Below, in pieces: positions 43,601 through 51,769 of a DNA stretch of 64,000 nucleotides. A program made the position numbers and the translations under genes. How positions within the stretch are numbered: position 1 is the stretch's first letter; every line of letters begins with the position of its first letter. The stretch comes from Desulfomicrobium escambiense DSM 10707 (GTDB lineage: Bacteria; Desulfobacterota; Desulfovibrionia; Desulfovibrionales; Desulfomicrobiaceae): NCBI RefSeq assembly GCF_000428825.1, contig NZ_AUAR01000007.1:148956-212955 (forward strand), written 5' to 3'. The notes under the pieces were generated by a model that saw only the letters and a list, made by a program, of their open reading frames with translations, was not told the DNA's origin and searched no databases.

Positions 43601-45146
43601 GACCGCCAACCCCGGCGCGCGCATCTCCGTCAAGATCCCGGTCACCAGCGGCGTGGCCACCATCGCCGTGGGCGTGGCCAAGGCCGGGGCGCACATCGTC
43701 AACATCAGCGGCTTCGAGGGCGGCACGGGCGCGGCCCGCGAACACGCCAAGAAGTACGTGGGCCTGCCCGTCGAGATCGGCGTGACCCAGGCCCACCGCG
43801 GCCTGGTGGAGGCGGGCCTGCGCCGCCAGGTCGAGATCTGGTGCGACGGCGGCGTGCGCTCGGGGGCCGACGTGGTCAAGCTCGTCTGCCTCGGCGCAGA
43901 CCGCGTCGGCGTGGGCACCGTGGCGCTGATGGGCGTGGGCTGCATCAGCTGCGAGCAGTGCCACCTGGACGTCTGCCCGCGCGGCATCTCCACCCAGCTG
44001 CGCAGCATCGAGGAGGCGCAGCAGCGCGGCGTGAAGCTCTTCAAGCCCCTGCAGGGCGAGGTCGAGGCCGAGAACCTGGCCCGGCTCCTGCGCGCCTTCG
44101 GCGACCAGATCCGCCACATCCTGGCTGGCCTGGGAGAGAGGCGCCTGGCCGACCTGGTGGGCCGCACGTACCTCCTGGTCCAGGCCCGTGGCAAGGACAA
44201 GGTGGACCTGACGGACCTCCTCGTCCCGGCGCCCATGGACGCCATGCAGGCCTACTGCCCGGTGCCGCGCATCGTGCGCAAGCCCCTGGACAACCTGACG
44301 CGGCTCATCTCCGACATGGCCCTCTCCACGGCCCGCGACGGCTGCGGCTACGTGCAGTACCGTGAGGAGAACGTGCGCTCCGTGGACCGGGCCGTGGGCA
44401 CCTACCTGGCCGGGGCCATGGTCCGCGAGGGCGACGGCGCCAAGGTCGACCTCATGCTCGACTCCTCGGTGCCGGGCAACGGCCTGTGCGCCTTCAACGT
44501 CGACGGCATCAGCACCTGCGTCCAGGGCGGCGGCCAGGACGGCATCGCCAAGGGCGCGCGCGGCGGCCGGGTCTGCATCCTGAAAGGGGCCAACATCCTG
44601 GGTCAGCGCGTGGACGGCTCAGTGGGCAAGTCCCTGGCCTACGGCGCCCTGTCCGGGACCGTCGTGGTCCAGAACTTCGCCGACTCCCGTGCCTGCATCC
44701 GCATGTCCGGCGCCGACGCCATCTTCGGCGGCCGCATCACCGCCCCCGTACGCGACGAGCTGGGCAACATCGCCTCGCGCGCGCATCTGAAGGGCTTCGC
44801 CTTCGAGTACATGACCGGCGGCCGGGCCGTGGTCCTGGGCGACCCGGGCCCGTGGATGTGCGCGGGCATGACCGGCGGCGTCGTCTACCAGTGCCTCTAC
44901 CCGGAACACGGCTTCGGCCGCGAGAACCTGAAGCACCGCTTCGCCCGCGGCGCCCACGTGGTCATCCGCGGACTCGACGGCGACGACGCGGAGCAGATCA
45001 GGGAGCTTCTGGGCAAATACACGGCATCCCTGCGCCAGAGCTTCCAGGACGCCGAGGCCGACCTGGTCCAGGCCCTGGCCGACGAGGCCGAAAGCCGCTT
45101 CGTGAAGGTCGTGCCGGGTTCGAGCACCGGCATCAAACCGGAATAG
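40602..45146 (+). CDS. gltB: Glutamate synthase large subunit
   Basis: 1514 residues. Domains: N-terminal class II glutaminase with a likely catalytic Cys12 exposed after removal of an 11-residue propeptide (DACAIIAFV), central domain, FMN-binding synthase domain (about 840-1200; GEGGEIPDMLGKYRENRGQQ), and C-terminal GXGXG beta-helix. It moves the amide of glutamine to 2-oxoglutarate. The iron-sulfur loop near residue 1113 reads CISCEQCHLDVCP, one Cys more than the three of the usual [3Fe-4S] site. No normal small subunit is adjacent; the Nfn-derived protein at 49.8 kb or ferredoxin may supply electrons. Confidence 0.95.
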   Translation: MKHRLVEERDACAIIAFVDKRGRATHANIVKTIDALKKMAHRSGDINSEGDGCGVLTDIPRAIWGQRLQDAGLSRHLSESRGFFVGHFFLPAGPGADEAKERVRAILTGEGSEVLVEADDRMQPGELGPMARAEAPLFWQVCGLVRDETRQEGARRLFAMQMAVERAAPEAHVCSLSLDSAVYKLRGTPDLLPRVYPDLRDPASKSIITLGHSRYSTNTLPTAERAQPFSLLGHNGEINTIEKMRSSARDLGITPTPGGSDSQDLNRILEGLIHLHGFEFMEALEMVFPAIHSEVEHMSPELRRMYGFYRWFFMPSAQGPAAVVSRFGDTCMGSVDALGLRPLWFGESDYDYFLSSEKGVVDLQNTIHDPRPLAPGEKIAVVSGPGKRGEVVNHCALQERLLRLFQQGRLAHLADNLHGEIPEPILACPEGSCRDLRRFFRDRQVFDDRPGHDATTVLAAFGWRKYDQDMRKHVAATGKGPIGSMGHQGPLACLEADGLSNLSEYFKENVAVVTNPAIDREREAEHFSTAVILGDRPDNPDRPPVGLRLKTPILLGGEFTPALSSLDILAVCREHGTHTLEQVLDFFTAQQRDPSRLAILDATFVPEEGLENRLEAIEAEARQAVSAGAAILVLDDSASFVDGRCYIDPGLATARLRRAAESGRIPRLPSIIVRSGAIRNMHDVMFVLGLGAAAVNPYMLWKQAYAQAENAEGLQRTLSNTLTALQASVEKIMSTMGIHELCGYGRIFSSIGLKAELAEVFGCANFCSSNAAGMGFAEQESRAARRIALVREGSEGKLPGDPKRNARVGKILRSVAVGKTGYLQMAEGLEEVDRDTPVGLRHLLDIAPRSAAPLPLEAVDISVGQHAMPLLICAMSFGSQGESSFRAYAEAARKVNIICMNGEGGEIPDMLGKYRENRGQQVASGRFGVSIELLNSARYLEIKIGQGAKPGEGGHLPGSKVTDMVAQARHCKPGIALISPSNHHDIYSIEDLCQIITELKTANPGARISVKIPVTSGVATIAVGVAKAGAHIVNISGFEGGTGAAREHAKKYVGLPVEIGVTQAHRGLVEAGLRRQVEIWCDGGVRSGADVVKLVCLGADRVGVGTVALMGVGCISCEQCHLDVCPRGISTQLRSIEEAQQRGVKLFKPLQGEVEAENLARLLRAFGDQIRHILAGLGERRLADLVGRTYLLVQARGKDKVDLTDLLVPAPMDAMQAYCPVPRIVRKPLDNLTRLISDMALSTARDGCGYVQYREENVRSVDRAVGTYLAGAMVREGDGAKVDLMLDSSVPGNGLCAFNVDGISTCVQGGGQDGIAKGARGGRVCILKGANILGQRVDGSVGKSLAYGALSGTVVVQNFADSRACIRMSGADAIFGGRITAPVRDELGNIASRAHLKGFAFEYMTGGRAVVLGDPGPWMCAGMTGGVVYQCLYPEHGFGRENLKHRFARGAHVVIRGLDGDDAEQIRELLGKYTASLRQSFQDAEADLVQALADEAESRFVKVVPGSSTGIKPE

Positions 45147-45153
45147 AAACGCC

Positions 45154-45187
45154 CACGGCGCCGGGCAACCCGCCCGGCGCCGTGTTT
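45154..45187 (+). terminator. Terminator of gltB
   Basis: A 13-bp GC-rich stem (CACGGCGCCGGGC/GCCCGGCGCCGTG) followed by TTT, just after the gltB stop. The U-tract is short but the stem is very strong. Confidence 0.75.
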
Positions 45188-45188
45188 C

Positions 45189-45522
45189 CCGCCTTCCCTC
45201 CCCAGCATCCTCCGCCCCGCGCAGCGCACAGCGCGCCCCGGCACGCCGGGCCGCGCAGGCGCGGTTCGGAACTTTATTTCCAACGACTTGACGTTATCCT
45301 TTCCCCGCTACTACAACTGCCGCGCAAGAAAAGATTATCGGTGGAGCGCCATCACAATGGCGATCCGCCAACTCCCTGTGCCAGGTGGCACTGTGCGCGC
45401 CTCCCAACAGGACGGCGGCGCAGACCGGAGCAGCGCGGCCGCCGGCTTTACAAGAGCCGCTGCGGGGGCGCGACGTTGGGTCATTCTCCAATCAGCTAAC
45501 GTTTTTCACAGGGGTGTTGTGC
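45189..45522 (+). promoter_or_regulatory. Leader region of the second TRAP operon
   Basis: 334 bp with no convincing gene. TTGACG near 45289 and CTACAA 17 bases later make a weak promoter. GTGCCA-GG-TGGCAC (45378-45391) is a perfect inverted repeat and a plausible operator. Its right half also begins a poor sigma-54-like string, which I do not accept as a promoter. Confidence 0.4.
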
Positions 45523-46539
45523 ATGAAAAAGTGCGTTGTCCTGGTCGTGCTGTGTCTGGTGCTGTCATCGCTTACGGTCTGCGCTGCGGAGTACAAGGCG
45601 GAATACCGCCTGTCCACGGTGCTCGGTCCCGCCTTCCCGTGGGGCCGCGCCGCCGAGCGCTGGGCAAACCTGGTCCGTGAAAAGACCGAAGGCCGCATCA
45701 ACATCAAGGTCTATCCGGGCACCAGCCTCGTCGGCGGCGACCAGACCAAGGAATTCACGGCCATCCGCCAGGGTGTGATCGACCTGGCCGTCGGCTCGTC
45801 CATCAACTGGTCCCCCCAGATCAAGCAGCTCAACCTCTTCTCCCTGCCCTTCCTCATGCCAGACGAGAAGGCCTTCGACGCCCTCATCTCCGGCCCCGTG
45901 GTCGAGGACCTCTTCGCCATCCTCGACAAGCAGGGCGTGGTTCCCCTGGCCATCGGCGAGAACGGGTTCCGCGAGCTGTCCAACTCCAAGCAGCCCGTCA
46001 CGTCCCCGGCCGACCTGAAGGGCCTCAAGATCCGCGTCGTCGGCTCCCCCATCTTCATCGACGGCTTCACGGCCCTGGGCGCCAACCCGACCCAGATGAG
46101 CTGGGCCGACGCGCAGCCGGCCCTGGCCACCAAGGCCGTGGACGGGCAGGAGAACCCGCTGTCCGTGTTCAACGCCGCCAAGCTGCACACCGTCGAGCAG
46201 AAGTACCTGACCCTGTGGGGCTACATGGCCGATCCCCTGTTCTTCGTCGTCAGCAAGACCGTGTGGGCCCAGTGGAGCGAAGCGGACCGCGCCGTCGTGG
46301 CCGAAGCGGCCAGACAGGCCGCGGCCGAAAACCTGGTCGACGCGCGCAAGGGCATCACGCCCGAGGACGACGCCCTGCTCAAGGAAATCGAGAAGAACGG
46401 CGTGACCATCACCCGCCTGACGGACGAACAGCGCAAGCCGTTCCGCGAGGCCACCCGGCCCGTGTTCGACAAGTGGGCGGAGATCGTCGGCAAGGATCTG
46501 GTGAAGAAGGCCGAAGACGCCATCGCCGCATCCCGTTAG
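45523..46539 (+). CDS. dctP: TRAP transporter substrate-binding protein DctP (second system)
   Basis: 338 residues with a signal peptide (MKKCVVLVVLCLVLSSL, cleavage after about residue 21). DctP fold: YRLSTVLGPAFPWGRAAERWANLV, DLAVGSSINW, and the ligand Arg segment LKIRVVGSPIFIDGFTALGANPTQMSWADAQPAL. It differs clearly from the DctP at 2.5 kb, so a different substrate is likely. First gene of dctP-dctQ-dctM. Starts at MKKC; an open frame extends upstream to 45385 without protein character. Confidence 0.93.
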   Translation: MKKCVVLVVLCLVLSSLTVCAAEYKAEYRLSTVLGPAFPWGRAAERWANLVREKTEGRINIKVYPGTSLVGGDQTKEFTAIRQGVIDLAVGSSINWSPQIKQLNLFSLPFLMPDEKAFDALISGPVVEDLFAILDKQGVVPLAIGENGFRELSNSKQPVTSPADLKGLKIRVVGSPIFIDGFTALGANPTQMSWADAQPALATKAVDGQENPLSVFNAAKLHTVEQKYLTLWGYMADPLFFVVSKTVWAQWSEADRAVVAEAARQAAAENLVDARKGITPEDDALLKEIEKNGVTITRLTDEQRKPFREATRPVFDKWAEIVGKDLVKKAEDAIAASR

Positions 46540-46629
46540 GGACCGGACGGCCCGCCCCCGCGGCGGGCCGCTTCCGTTTGCAGGGGCGCGTGCGCCCCGT
46601 TCATTGACGCATTCCAAGGATTTTTCGTC

Positions 46630-47100
46630 ATGGAACCCACCAAGAAACAGCCGGCCCGCATCGAGCGGGCCCTGGCCGCGCTGGTCATGGCCGCGCTGAC
46701 GCTCATCACCGGCGCCAACGTCGTCATGCGCTACTGCACCAACATCTCCTTCGCCATGACCGAAGAGGTCTCGGTCTTCCTGCTCATGGTCCTGACCCTC
46801 GTCGGAGCAGTGTCCGCCTTCGCCGAAGGGCGGCATGTGCGCATCACCCTGTTCGTCAACGCCCTGCCCGTCGGCGGCCGCAAGGTATGCGACGCGCTGG
46901 CCTGGTGCTGCAACGTGGCCATGTTCGCCATGCTGACGTGGCTCGGCGCCCTGGCGGCCTGGGACGACTTCGCCTTCGAGGTGACCTCGCCGGCCCTGGG
47001 CGTGCCGCAATGGTGGTACAGCTGCTGGCTGCCGGCGTTCGCGGCGGTCATCGTGCTGCGCCTGGTCCTCAACCTTTTCAGGCGGGGGGAACAGGCATGA
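46630..47100 (+). CDS. dctQ: TRAP transporter small membrane subunit DctQ (second system)
   Basis: 156 residues, four hydrophobic segments, DctQ family (NVVMRYCTNISFAMTEEVSVFLLMVLTLVGAVSAFAEGRHVRI). It links the binding protein to the permease. The ATG at 46630 follows a 90-bp gap after dctP; the stop overlaps the dctM start by four bases (ATGA). Confidence 0.92.
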   Translation: MEPTKKQPARIERALAALVMAALTLITGANVVMRYCTNISFAMTEEVSVFLLMVLTLVGAVSAFAEGRHVRITLFVNALPVGGRKVCDALAWCCNVAMFAMLTWLGALAAWDDFAFEVTSPALGVPQWWYSCWLPAFAAVIVLRLVLNLFRRGEQA

Positions 47101-48380
47101 CCATGCTCCTCTTCGGACTCTTCGCGGTCATGATGCTCATGGGCGTGCCGCTGGCCACGGCCATGGGGCTGTCCGGCGCAGCGGCCATCGCCGCGGCCAA
47201 GCTCGGACTCCTGTCCGTACCCATCAGCGTCTACACCGGCGTGGCCAAGTACCCGTTGCTGGCCATTCCCATGTTCGTCTTCGCGGGCATGGTCTTCGAA
47301 CGCTCGGGCGTGGCCCTGCGCCTGGTCAACTTCACCGTGGCCCTGGTCGGCCCCCTGCGCGGAGGCCTGGCCGTGGCGGCCATTCTGGTCTGCATGGTCC
47401 TGGGCGGCATCTCCGGGTCGGGCCCGGCCGACGCCGCGGCGGTGGCCATGGTCATGATCCCGGGCATGGCGGCCGCCGGATACCCGAAGGCCTTCTCGTC
47501 GAGCCTCATCGCCGCCGCCGGGTCCACGGCCATCCTCATCCCGCCGTCCATCGCCTTCATCCTCTACAGCGTGCTCGTGCCGCAGGCGTCCGTGCCGGCC
47601 CTGTTCGCGGCCGGCCTCATCCCCGGCTTCCTGGCGGGCCTGGCGCTGGTCATCCCGGCCTGGGCCCTGTCCGTGCGCCACGGCTTCGGCCTCGTCGAGG
47701 ACGGCGCATCCTGCGGGAGCATCCTCATCGCCTTCAAGGAGGCGGTCTGGGGGCTGCTCGCCCCGGTCATCATCCTGGGCGGCATCAGGTCCGGTTACTT
47801 CACCCCGACGGAGGCTGCCGTGGCCGCGGTCTTCTACGGCCTGTTCGTCGGCTTTTTCGTCTATCGCACCCTGACCCTGCGCAGCATGTACGAACTGCTG
47901 GTCGAATCGGCCGAGGTTTCGGCCGTGGTCATGTTGATCATCGCCCTGTCCTCTGTCTTCGCCTGGGCCGGCAGCACGCTGGGCGCCTTCGAGGCCATGG
48001 GCCACGCGCTGATCGGCGTCTCGACCAACGAAACGGTCACCCTGCTGGCCGTGATCGTGGTGCTGTTCATCGCCGGCATGTTTCTGGACGGCGTGTCCAT
48101 CCTGTTCATCTTCATCCCCATCCTGCTGCCCGTGATGGCCCATTTCGGCTGGAACGCCGTATGGTTCGGCGTGCTCATGACCATGAGCCTGGCCATCGGG
48201 CAGTTCACCCCGCCCCTGGCCCTCAACCTCATGGTCACGACGCGCATCGCGGGCATCGGCATGGAGGAGACCGTACCGTGGGTGCTGTGGTTCGTGCTGG
48301 CCATGACCCTCGCCATGCTGCTGGTCATGTTCGTGCCGCAACTGACGCTCCTGGTGCCGGGCTACCTGGGATACCTCTGA
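47097..48380 (+). CDS. dctM: TRAP transporter large permease DctM (second system)
   Basis: 427 residues, about twelve membrane segments, DctM family. Typical stretches: VCMVLGGISGSGPADAAAVAMVMIP, SSLIAAAGSTAILIPPSIAFILYSVL and GYFTPTEAAVAAVFYGLFVG. It is the ion-coupled translocation channel of the system. Translationally coupled to dctQ. A GC-rich hairpin follows. Confidence 0.94.
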   Translation: MTMLLFGLFAVMMLMGVPLATAMGLSGAAAIAAAKLGLLSVPISVYTGVAKYPLLAIPMFVFAGMVFERSGVALRLVNFTVALVGPLRGGLAVAAILVCMVLGGISGSGPADAAAVAMVMIPGMAAAGYPKAFSSSLIAAAGSTAILIPPSIAFILYSVLVPQASVPALFAAGLIPGFLAGLALVIPAWALSVRHGFGLVEDGASCGSILIAFKEAVWGLLAPVIILGGIRSGYFTPTEAAVAAVFYGLFVGFFVYRTLTLRSMYELLVESAEVSAVVMLIIALSSVFAWAGSTLGAFEAMGHALIGVSTNETVTLLAVIVVLFIAGMFLDGVSILFIFIPILLPVMAHFGWNAVWFGVLMTMSLAIGQFTPPLALNLMVTTRIAGIGMEETVPWVLWFVLAMTLAMLLVMFVPQLTLLVPGYLGYL

Positions 48381-48405
48381 TCCTGCCGGAGATGGCCGGG
48401 ACCAC

Positions 48406-48433
48406 GCGCCCCGGCCATGCCGGGGCGCTGGTT
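48406..48433 (+). terminator. Hairpin after the second TRAP operon
   Basis: A perfect 10-bp stem (GCGCCCCGGC/GCCGGGGCGC) with a CAT loop and a weak T tract (TGGTTT), 26 bases past the dctM stop. The remaining gap to 48679 has no gene; TTGCCA (48570) and TAGGAT (48594) could be a promoter for the next gene. Confidence 0.65.
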
Positions 48434-48679
48434 TCGCCGCCTGCGGCGTTTCCGAACGGCAGCCGGAAGCGGTGCGCGGCCCGTACTCGCGGAAGCGCCG
48501 CACGCGCCGTCGTCACCCGGCCTCGCCGGATACGGAGCCGCGCCCGGTGCGCAAAGCGCCTTGAGAAACTTGCCACACGAGCCTGGCCTGCCGTAGGATG
48601 CGGGTGTTTCGAAAACGGATGCGCCTCGCCCTGATTTTCACGGTCCCGGGGTGCAGTCGATTTTTTCGGGAGGGTCCAC

Positions 48680-49636
48680 ATGCTCGTCGATACCGCCAGT
48701 CCTGATCCGGAACTTCCCCCTTTCCCTGTGGTCATGCGCCCCGTGGGGCGTTTCGTGTTGCCCGTTCCCGAGAGCATGGAGCTGTCCGCGGCATGGTTCA
48801 AGGTCAACGGTATCGCCGTCGAGGAACTGCCCTGGAAATCAGGGCCCCAGCAAGGGCGCGCCATGGACGCGCTCAGGAGATCGCTCGGGACGGACGCGGG
48901 GGGAGCGCACGAGATCACGGGACTGGCTGTCCGCGAGAGATGGGATGAAACGGACGTCAGCGACCTCTGCGGGTTTCCGGCCCTGCTTCGCTGCTGCAAC
49001 GGCAGCAAGGCCGACCACAACCTCGAAGTCCATATCGGCATGCCGGACCTGATACTGCGCCTGACGGATAACCGGCCCTTCGACACATGCGGCCCGTGCC
49101 TGACCATCAACGGGCCGATCCTGAACCTGTTCAGGCACTATCGCCACGACGATGTGCGTGTTCCGTCGGAAAGCTTCTTTTTCTCCGCCGGCAGAGTCGA
49201 AGGCCTGAAAACCTGGAGCGAACAGGCCGGCATAAGTCTCGAACGCCCTCCGGCCGGATCGCTGCAAAGAATCCGCCTCCGGTTTGCGACGCATCTTTTC
49301 GCACACCCCTGCGACCCGCCCCGGATCACCGAAGTCGTCAAGTCGGTGACCAGCAAGTACCGCATCGATCTGAAGATCCTGCGTTCTCGGGAGAGGATCC
49401 TGGCAGGCTTGAACGGGCTGGAAGAGATCTACATCCTTCAGCCCAAGGACAAGGCCTGCCCCGACGCCCCAAGGCTGACCGCCTGCTGGGAGTATGAAGG
49501 CGCGGGCGGGGACCCGCAAAAACCGCACATCGAGCTCAAGCTGTCCTGCCGGGCCGAGGCCCGGGAAGACGCCCTGCGCATGTGGGACGCCGTCGTCACG
49601 AATTTCAGTTCGGTACGGCGGCATTACGCCACATGA
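48680..49636 (+). CDS. Tli4-family type VI immunity-like protein
   Basis: 318 residues, no clear signal peptide. The N-terminal segment RPVGRFVLPVPESMELSAAWFKVNGIAVEEL and the C-terminal LTACWEYEGAGGDPQKPHIELKLSC...ALRMWDAVVTNF recall the N- and C-terminal domains of Tli4 immunity proteins, which neutralise type VI lipase effectors in the periplasm. Ten Cys residues are present, including an LRCCNGS pair. No lipase effector, VgrG or other type VI gene is adjacent, so it would be an orphan. The family assignment is by pattern memory and needs a profile search. Confidence 0.5.
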   Translation: MLVDTASPDPELPPFPVVMRPVGRFVLPVPESMELSAAWFKVNGIAVEELPWKSGPQQGRAMDALRRSLGTDAGGAHEITGLAVRERWDETDVSDLCGFPALLRCCNGSKADHNLEVHIGMPDLILRLTDNRPFDTCGPCLTINGPILNLFRHYRHDDVRVPSESFFFSAGRVEGLKTWSEQAGISLERPPAGSLQRIRLRFATHLFAHPCDPPRITEVVKSVTSKYRIDLKILRSRERILAGLNGLEEIYILQPKDKACPDAPRLTACWEYEGAGGDPQKPHIELKLSCRAEAREDALRMWDAVVTNFSSVRRHYAT

Positions 49637-49758
49637 CCGCGGACGGGGCAGCGCTCTCCTTACGCCTGGACCCTAAGGCAGCATGCGCTCCGCCGCACAT
49701 GCCCGGATGCGTCACAGCAAGGCCTGCCCCCTGTCCATGACCCCTTGCCCGAAATAAC

Positions 49759-49796
49759 AGGCCGGACGGACATCAAGCCCGTCCGGCCTGGCCGTT
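49759..49796. terminator. Hairpin between the Tli4-like gene and the nfn chimera
   Basis: An 11-bp perfect stem (AGGCCGGACGG/CCGTCCGGCCT) with a T-rich GGCCGTTTT on the plus side and a weaker TTATTT on the minus side. It sits two bases before the stop of the convergent gene and may act in both directions. Confidence 0.75.
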
Positions 49797-49797
49797 T

Positions 49798-51012
49798 TCA
49801 GCAGCCGAGCCTGCGGGCGATCTCCTTGGCCGCCAGCCGTCCGGCGCCCATGGCCAGGATGACCGTGGCCGCGCCGGTGACGATGTCGCCGCCGGCGAAG
49901 ACGTTCGGCATGCTCGTTTCACCGGTCTCCTCGTTGACCTGGATGTAGCCCCGCTTGTCGAGGGCCAGGCCGGGCTCGTTCTCCAGCAGCACGGGGTTGG
50001 AGCGTGTACCCACGGCGATGACCGCCAGGTCCGTCGGCAGTTCGTAGATGTCCCCCTCGACGGGTTTGGGGCTGCGGCGCCCGGAGGCGTCGGGCTCGCC
50101 GAGTTCCATGCGCTGCAGACGGACCGTGCCCAGGTTCCCGTCCTCGCCGGGGATGAACTCCAACGGCGCGGCCAGGCATTCCATGATCACGCCCTCCTCG
50201 ATGGCGTGCTCGACCTCCTCGCGCCGGGCGGGCATGGCGTCCACCGTGCGCCTGTAGACGATACGCACGCTCTCGGCGCCCAGGCGCCGGGCCGTGCGCG
50301 CCGCGTCCATGGCCACGTTGCCGCCGCCGTAGACCGTGACGTGGCGGCCACGGATGATGGGCGTGTCGAAGTTCGGGAAATCATAGGCCCGGCCGAGGTT
50401 GACGCGGGTCAGGTACTCGTTGGCCGAGAAGACGCCGTTGAGGTTCTCGCCGGGGATGTTCATGAACCGGGGCAGGCCCGCGCCCACGCCGATGAACACG
50501 GCCTTGTGGCCCTTGTCGAAGAGGTCCTGGATGCCGAAGGTCTTGCCGCCCACGGCGTTGCGCACGAACTCGACCTGCAGGTCCTGCAGGGCGTTGACCT
50601 CCTTGGCCACGATCTTGTTCTTGGGCAGCCGGAACTCCGGAATGCCGTAGACAAGCACGCCGCCCAGCTCGTGCAGGGCCTCGTAGACCGTGACCTTGCA
50701 GCCGCGCGAGGCCAGGAACCCGGCCACGGTCAGGGACGAGGGGCCCGAGCCGATGCAGGCCACCTTCCTGTCCGGATCGATGGAGGGGCATTCGAACTTG
50801 TCGGAGATGAGGTCGCAGGAGTCGCGGTGGAAGAACTCGTCGGCCACGAAGCGCTCCAGGCGGCCGATGGCCACGGGCTCGCCCTTGGGATGCACCCGCA
50901 GGATGACGAAATTTCCGGGCCGGGCCTTGGCCGCGATCTCCGGGGCATGGATGACGAGTTTGGAGGTCTGGTCGGGAATGAGCTGTTTTTTTTCCAGGAT
51001 GGTATTCGGCAT
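49798..51012 (-). CDS. Chimeric NfnA'-'NfnB flavoprotein (deletion fusion)
   Basis: 404 residues. Residues 1-45 match the start of NfnA/SudB (TSKLVIHAPEIAAKARPGNFVILRVHPKGE). From residue 43 the sequence is NfnB/SudA from its interior onward (KGEPVAIGRLERFVAD), with FAD motif GSGPSSL (88-94) and NADP(H) motif GGGNVA (229-234). The rest of NfnA, including its FAD and [2Fe-2S] parts, and the N-terminal [4Fe-4S] domain of NfnB are missing. NfnAB normally couples NADH, NADPH and ferredoxin by bifurcation; this protein cannot do so. It keeps only the NADPH-FAD half, so it may be a relic, an assembly artefact, or a small NADPH oxidoreductase for an acceptor such as GltB. Confidence 0.85.
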   Translation of the reverse strand: MPNTILEKKQLIPDQTSKLVIHAPEIAAKARPGNFVILRVHPKGEPVAIGRLERFVADEFFHRDSCDLISDKFECPSIDPDRKVACIGSGPSSLTVAGFLASRGCKVTVYEALHELGGVLVYGIPEFRLPKNKIVAKEVNALQDLQVEFVRNAVGGKTFGIQDLFDKGHKAVFIGVGAGLPRFMNIPGENLNGVFSANEYLTRVNLGRAYDFPNFDTPIIRGRHVTVYGGGNVAMDAARTARRLGAESVRIVYRRTVDAMPARREEVEHAIEEGVIMECLAAPLEFIPGEDGNLGTVRLQRMELGEPDASGRRSPKPVEGDIYELPTDLAVIAVGTRSNPVLLENEPGLALDKRGYIQVNEETGETSMPNVFAGGDIVTGAATVILAMGAGRLAAKEIARRLGC

Positions 51013-51769
51013 GCTTTATCCTCTCGGTTTCGGTCCTCGGACCTGATCTTGAAATGTCCCGGGCGGCCGCCCAGCAATCCCTGCACCATGAGGATACATG
51101 CACCGGACAAGGCGCCGCGTCTCGTTTCGCGACTAACGTGAATTAAGATACCTTTCTTTACGACCCATGCACGGCATCATCCCGCGCAGAAGAGGAACGG
51201 ACGCGCGTCGGCCGGAAACAACCGTCCGAAGAGTGTCGCCCCGCAGGAATCATGGTTCGGCGGCCGAAGACGTCGGTCCCGGCTCGACCCAGCGGCGCGA
51301 ATCGGTCGAAATCGGATTTGCGCCTTGAAAATGGGTTACATCAGCCCCGGAGCCTGCGCCCTGGAAATTCGCTCATATCGCGCCTTAAAACGGGGGACGG
51401 GGCGGATCACTGCAAGGGTGGGCAGGAGAGGCAAAGACAGGAGCTCAAGCAGGCGATCGGTCGCGCACAGCCAAGAATATACCCAGCGTTGACCTGCCGG
51501 GATGGAAGACGCCGTACGGGAAGGATACGCGAGGAACAGCGCTTCGAGGGGAGAGGAACGGGCAGGGGCGGAGTGTGTGGAACATGGTCAATCAGCTGTG
51601 GACTGCGTACGCGGGCAGATTCGTCAAAGGACGACTTGATCCCTTGCCTTCGTTTGCCCAGGCTGACCATCGAATTTCTGATCGACGACAAGGAGATCAT
51701 TCCCATCGATATCGGGACGCATGACAGGATGTATTGGATTTGGATGGAATCGGATGGATTTTTGAAAAT
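51013..51769. other. 757-bp degenerate region with no intact gene
   Basis: No reading frame looks like a working gene. From about 51659 to 51732 (plus strand) a short frame reads LTIEFLIDDKEIIPIDIGTHD, which has the look of the C-terminal strand of a RelE/YafQ-type toxin. Just upstream in another frame is LWTAYAGRF. At 51731-51782 there is a run of GGAT-rich near-repeats. The region marks the junction between the core-like block and the lipid operon. Confidence 0.35.

Noticed and set aside
45386..45400. TGGCACTGTGCGCGC as a sigma-54 promoter for the second TRAP operon
   Set aside because: GG and GC spacing is right, but the -12 element lacks TTGC, and the TGGCAC is explained by the palindrome GTGCCA-GG-TGGCAC.
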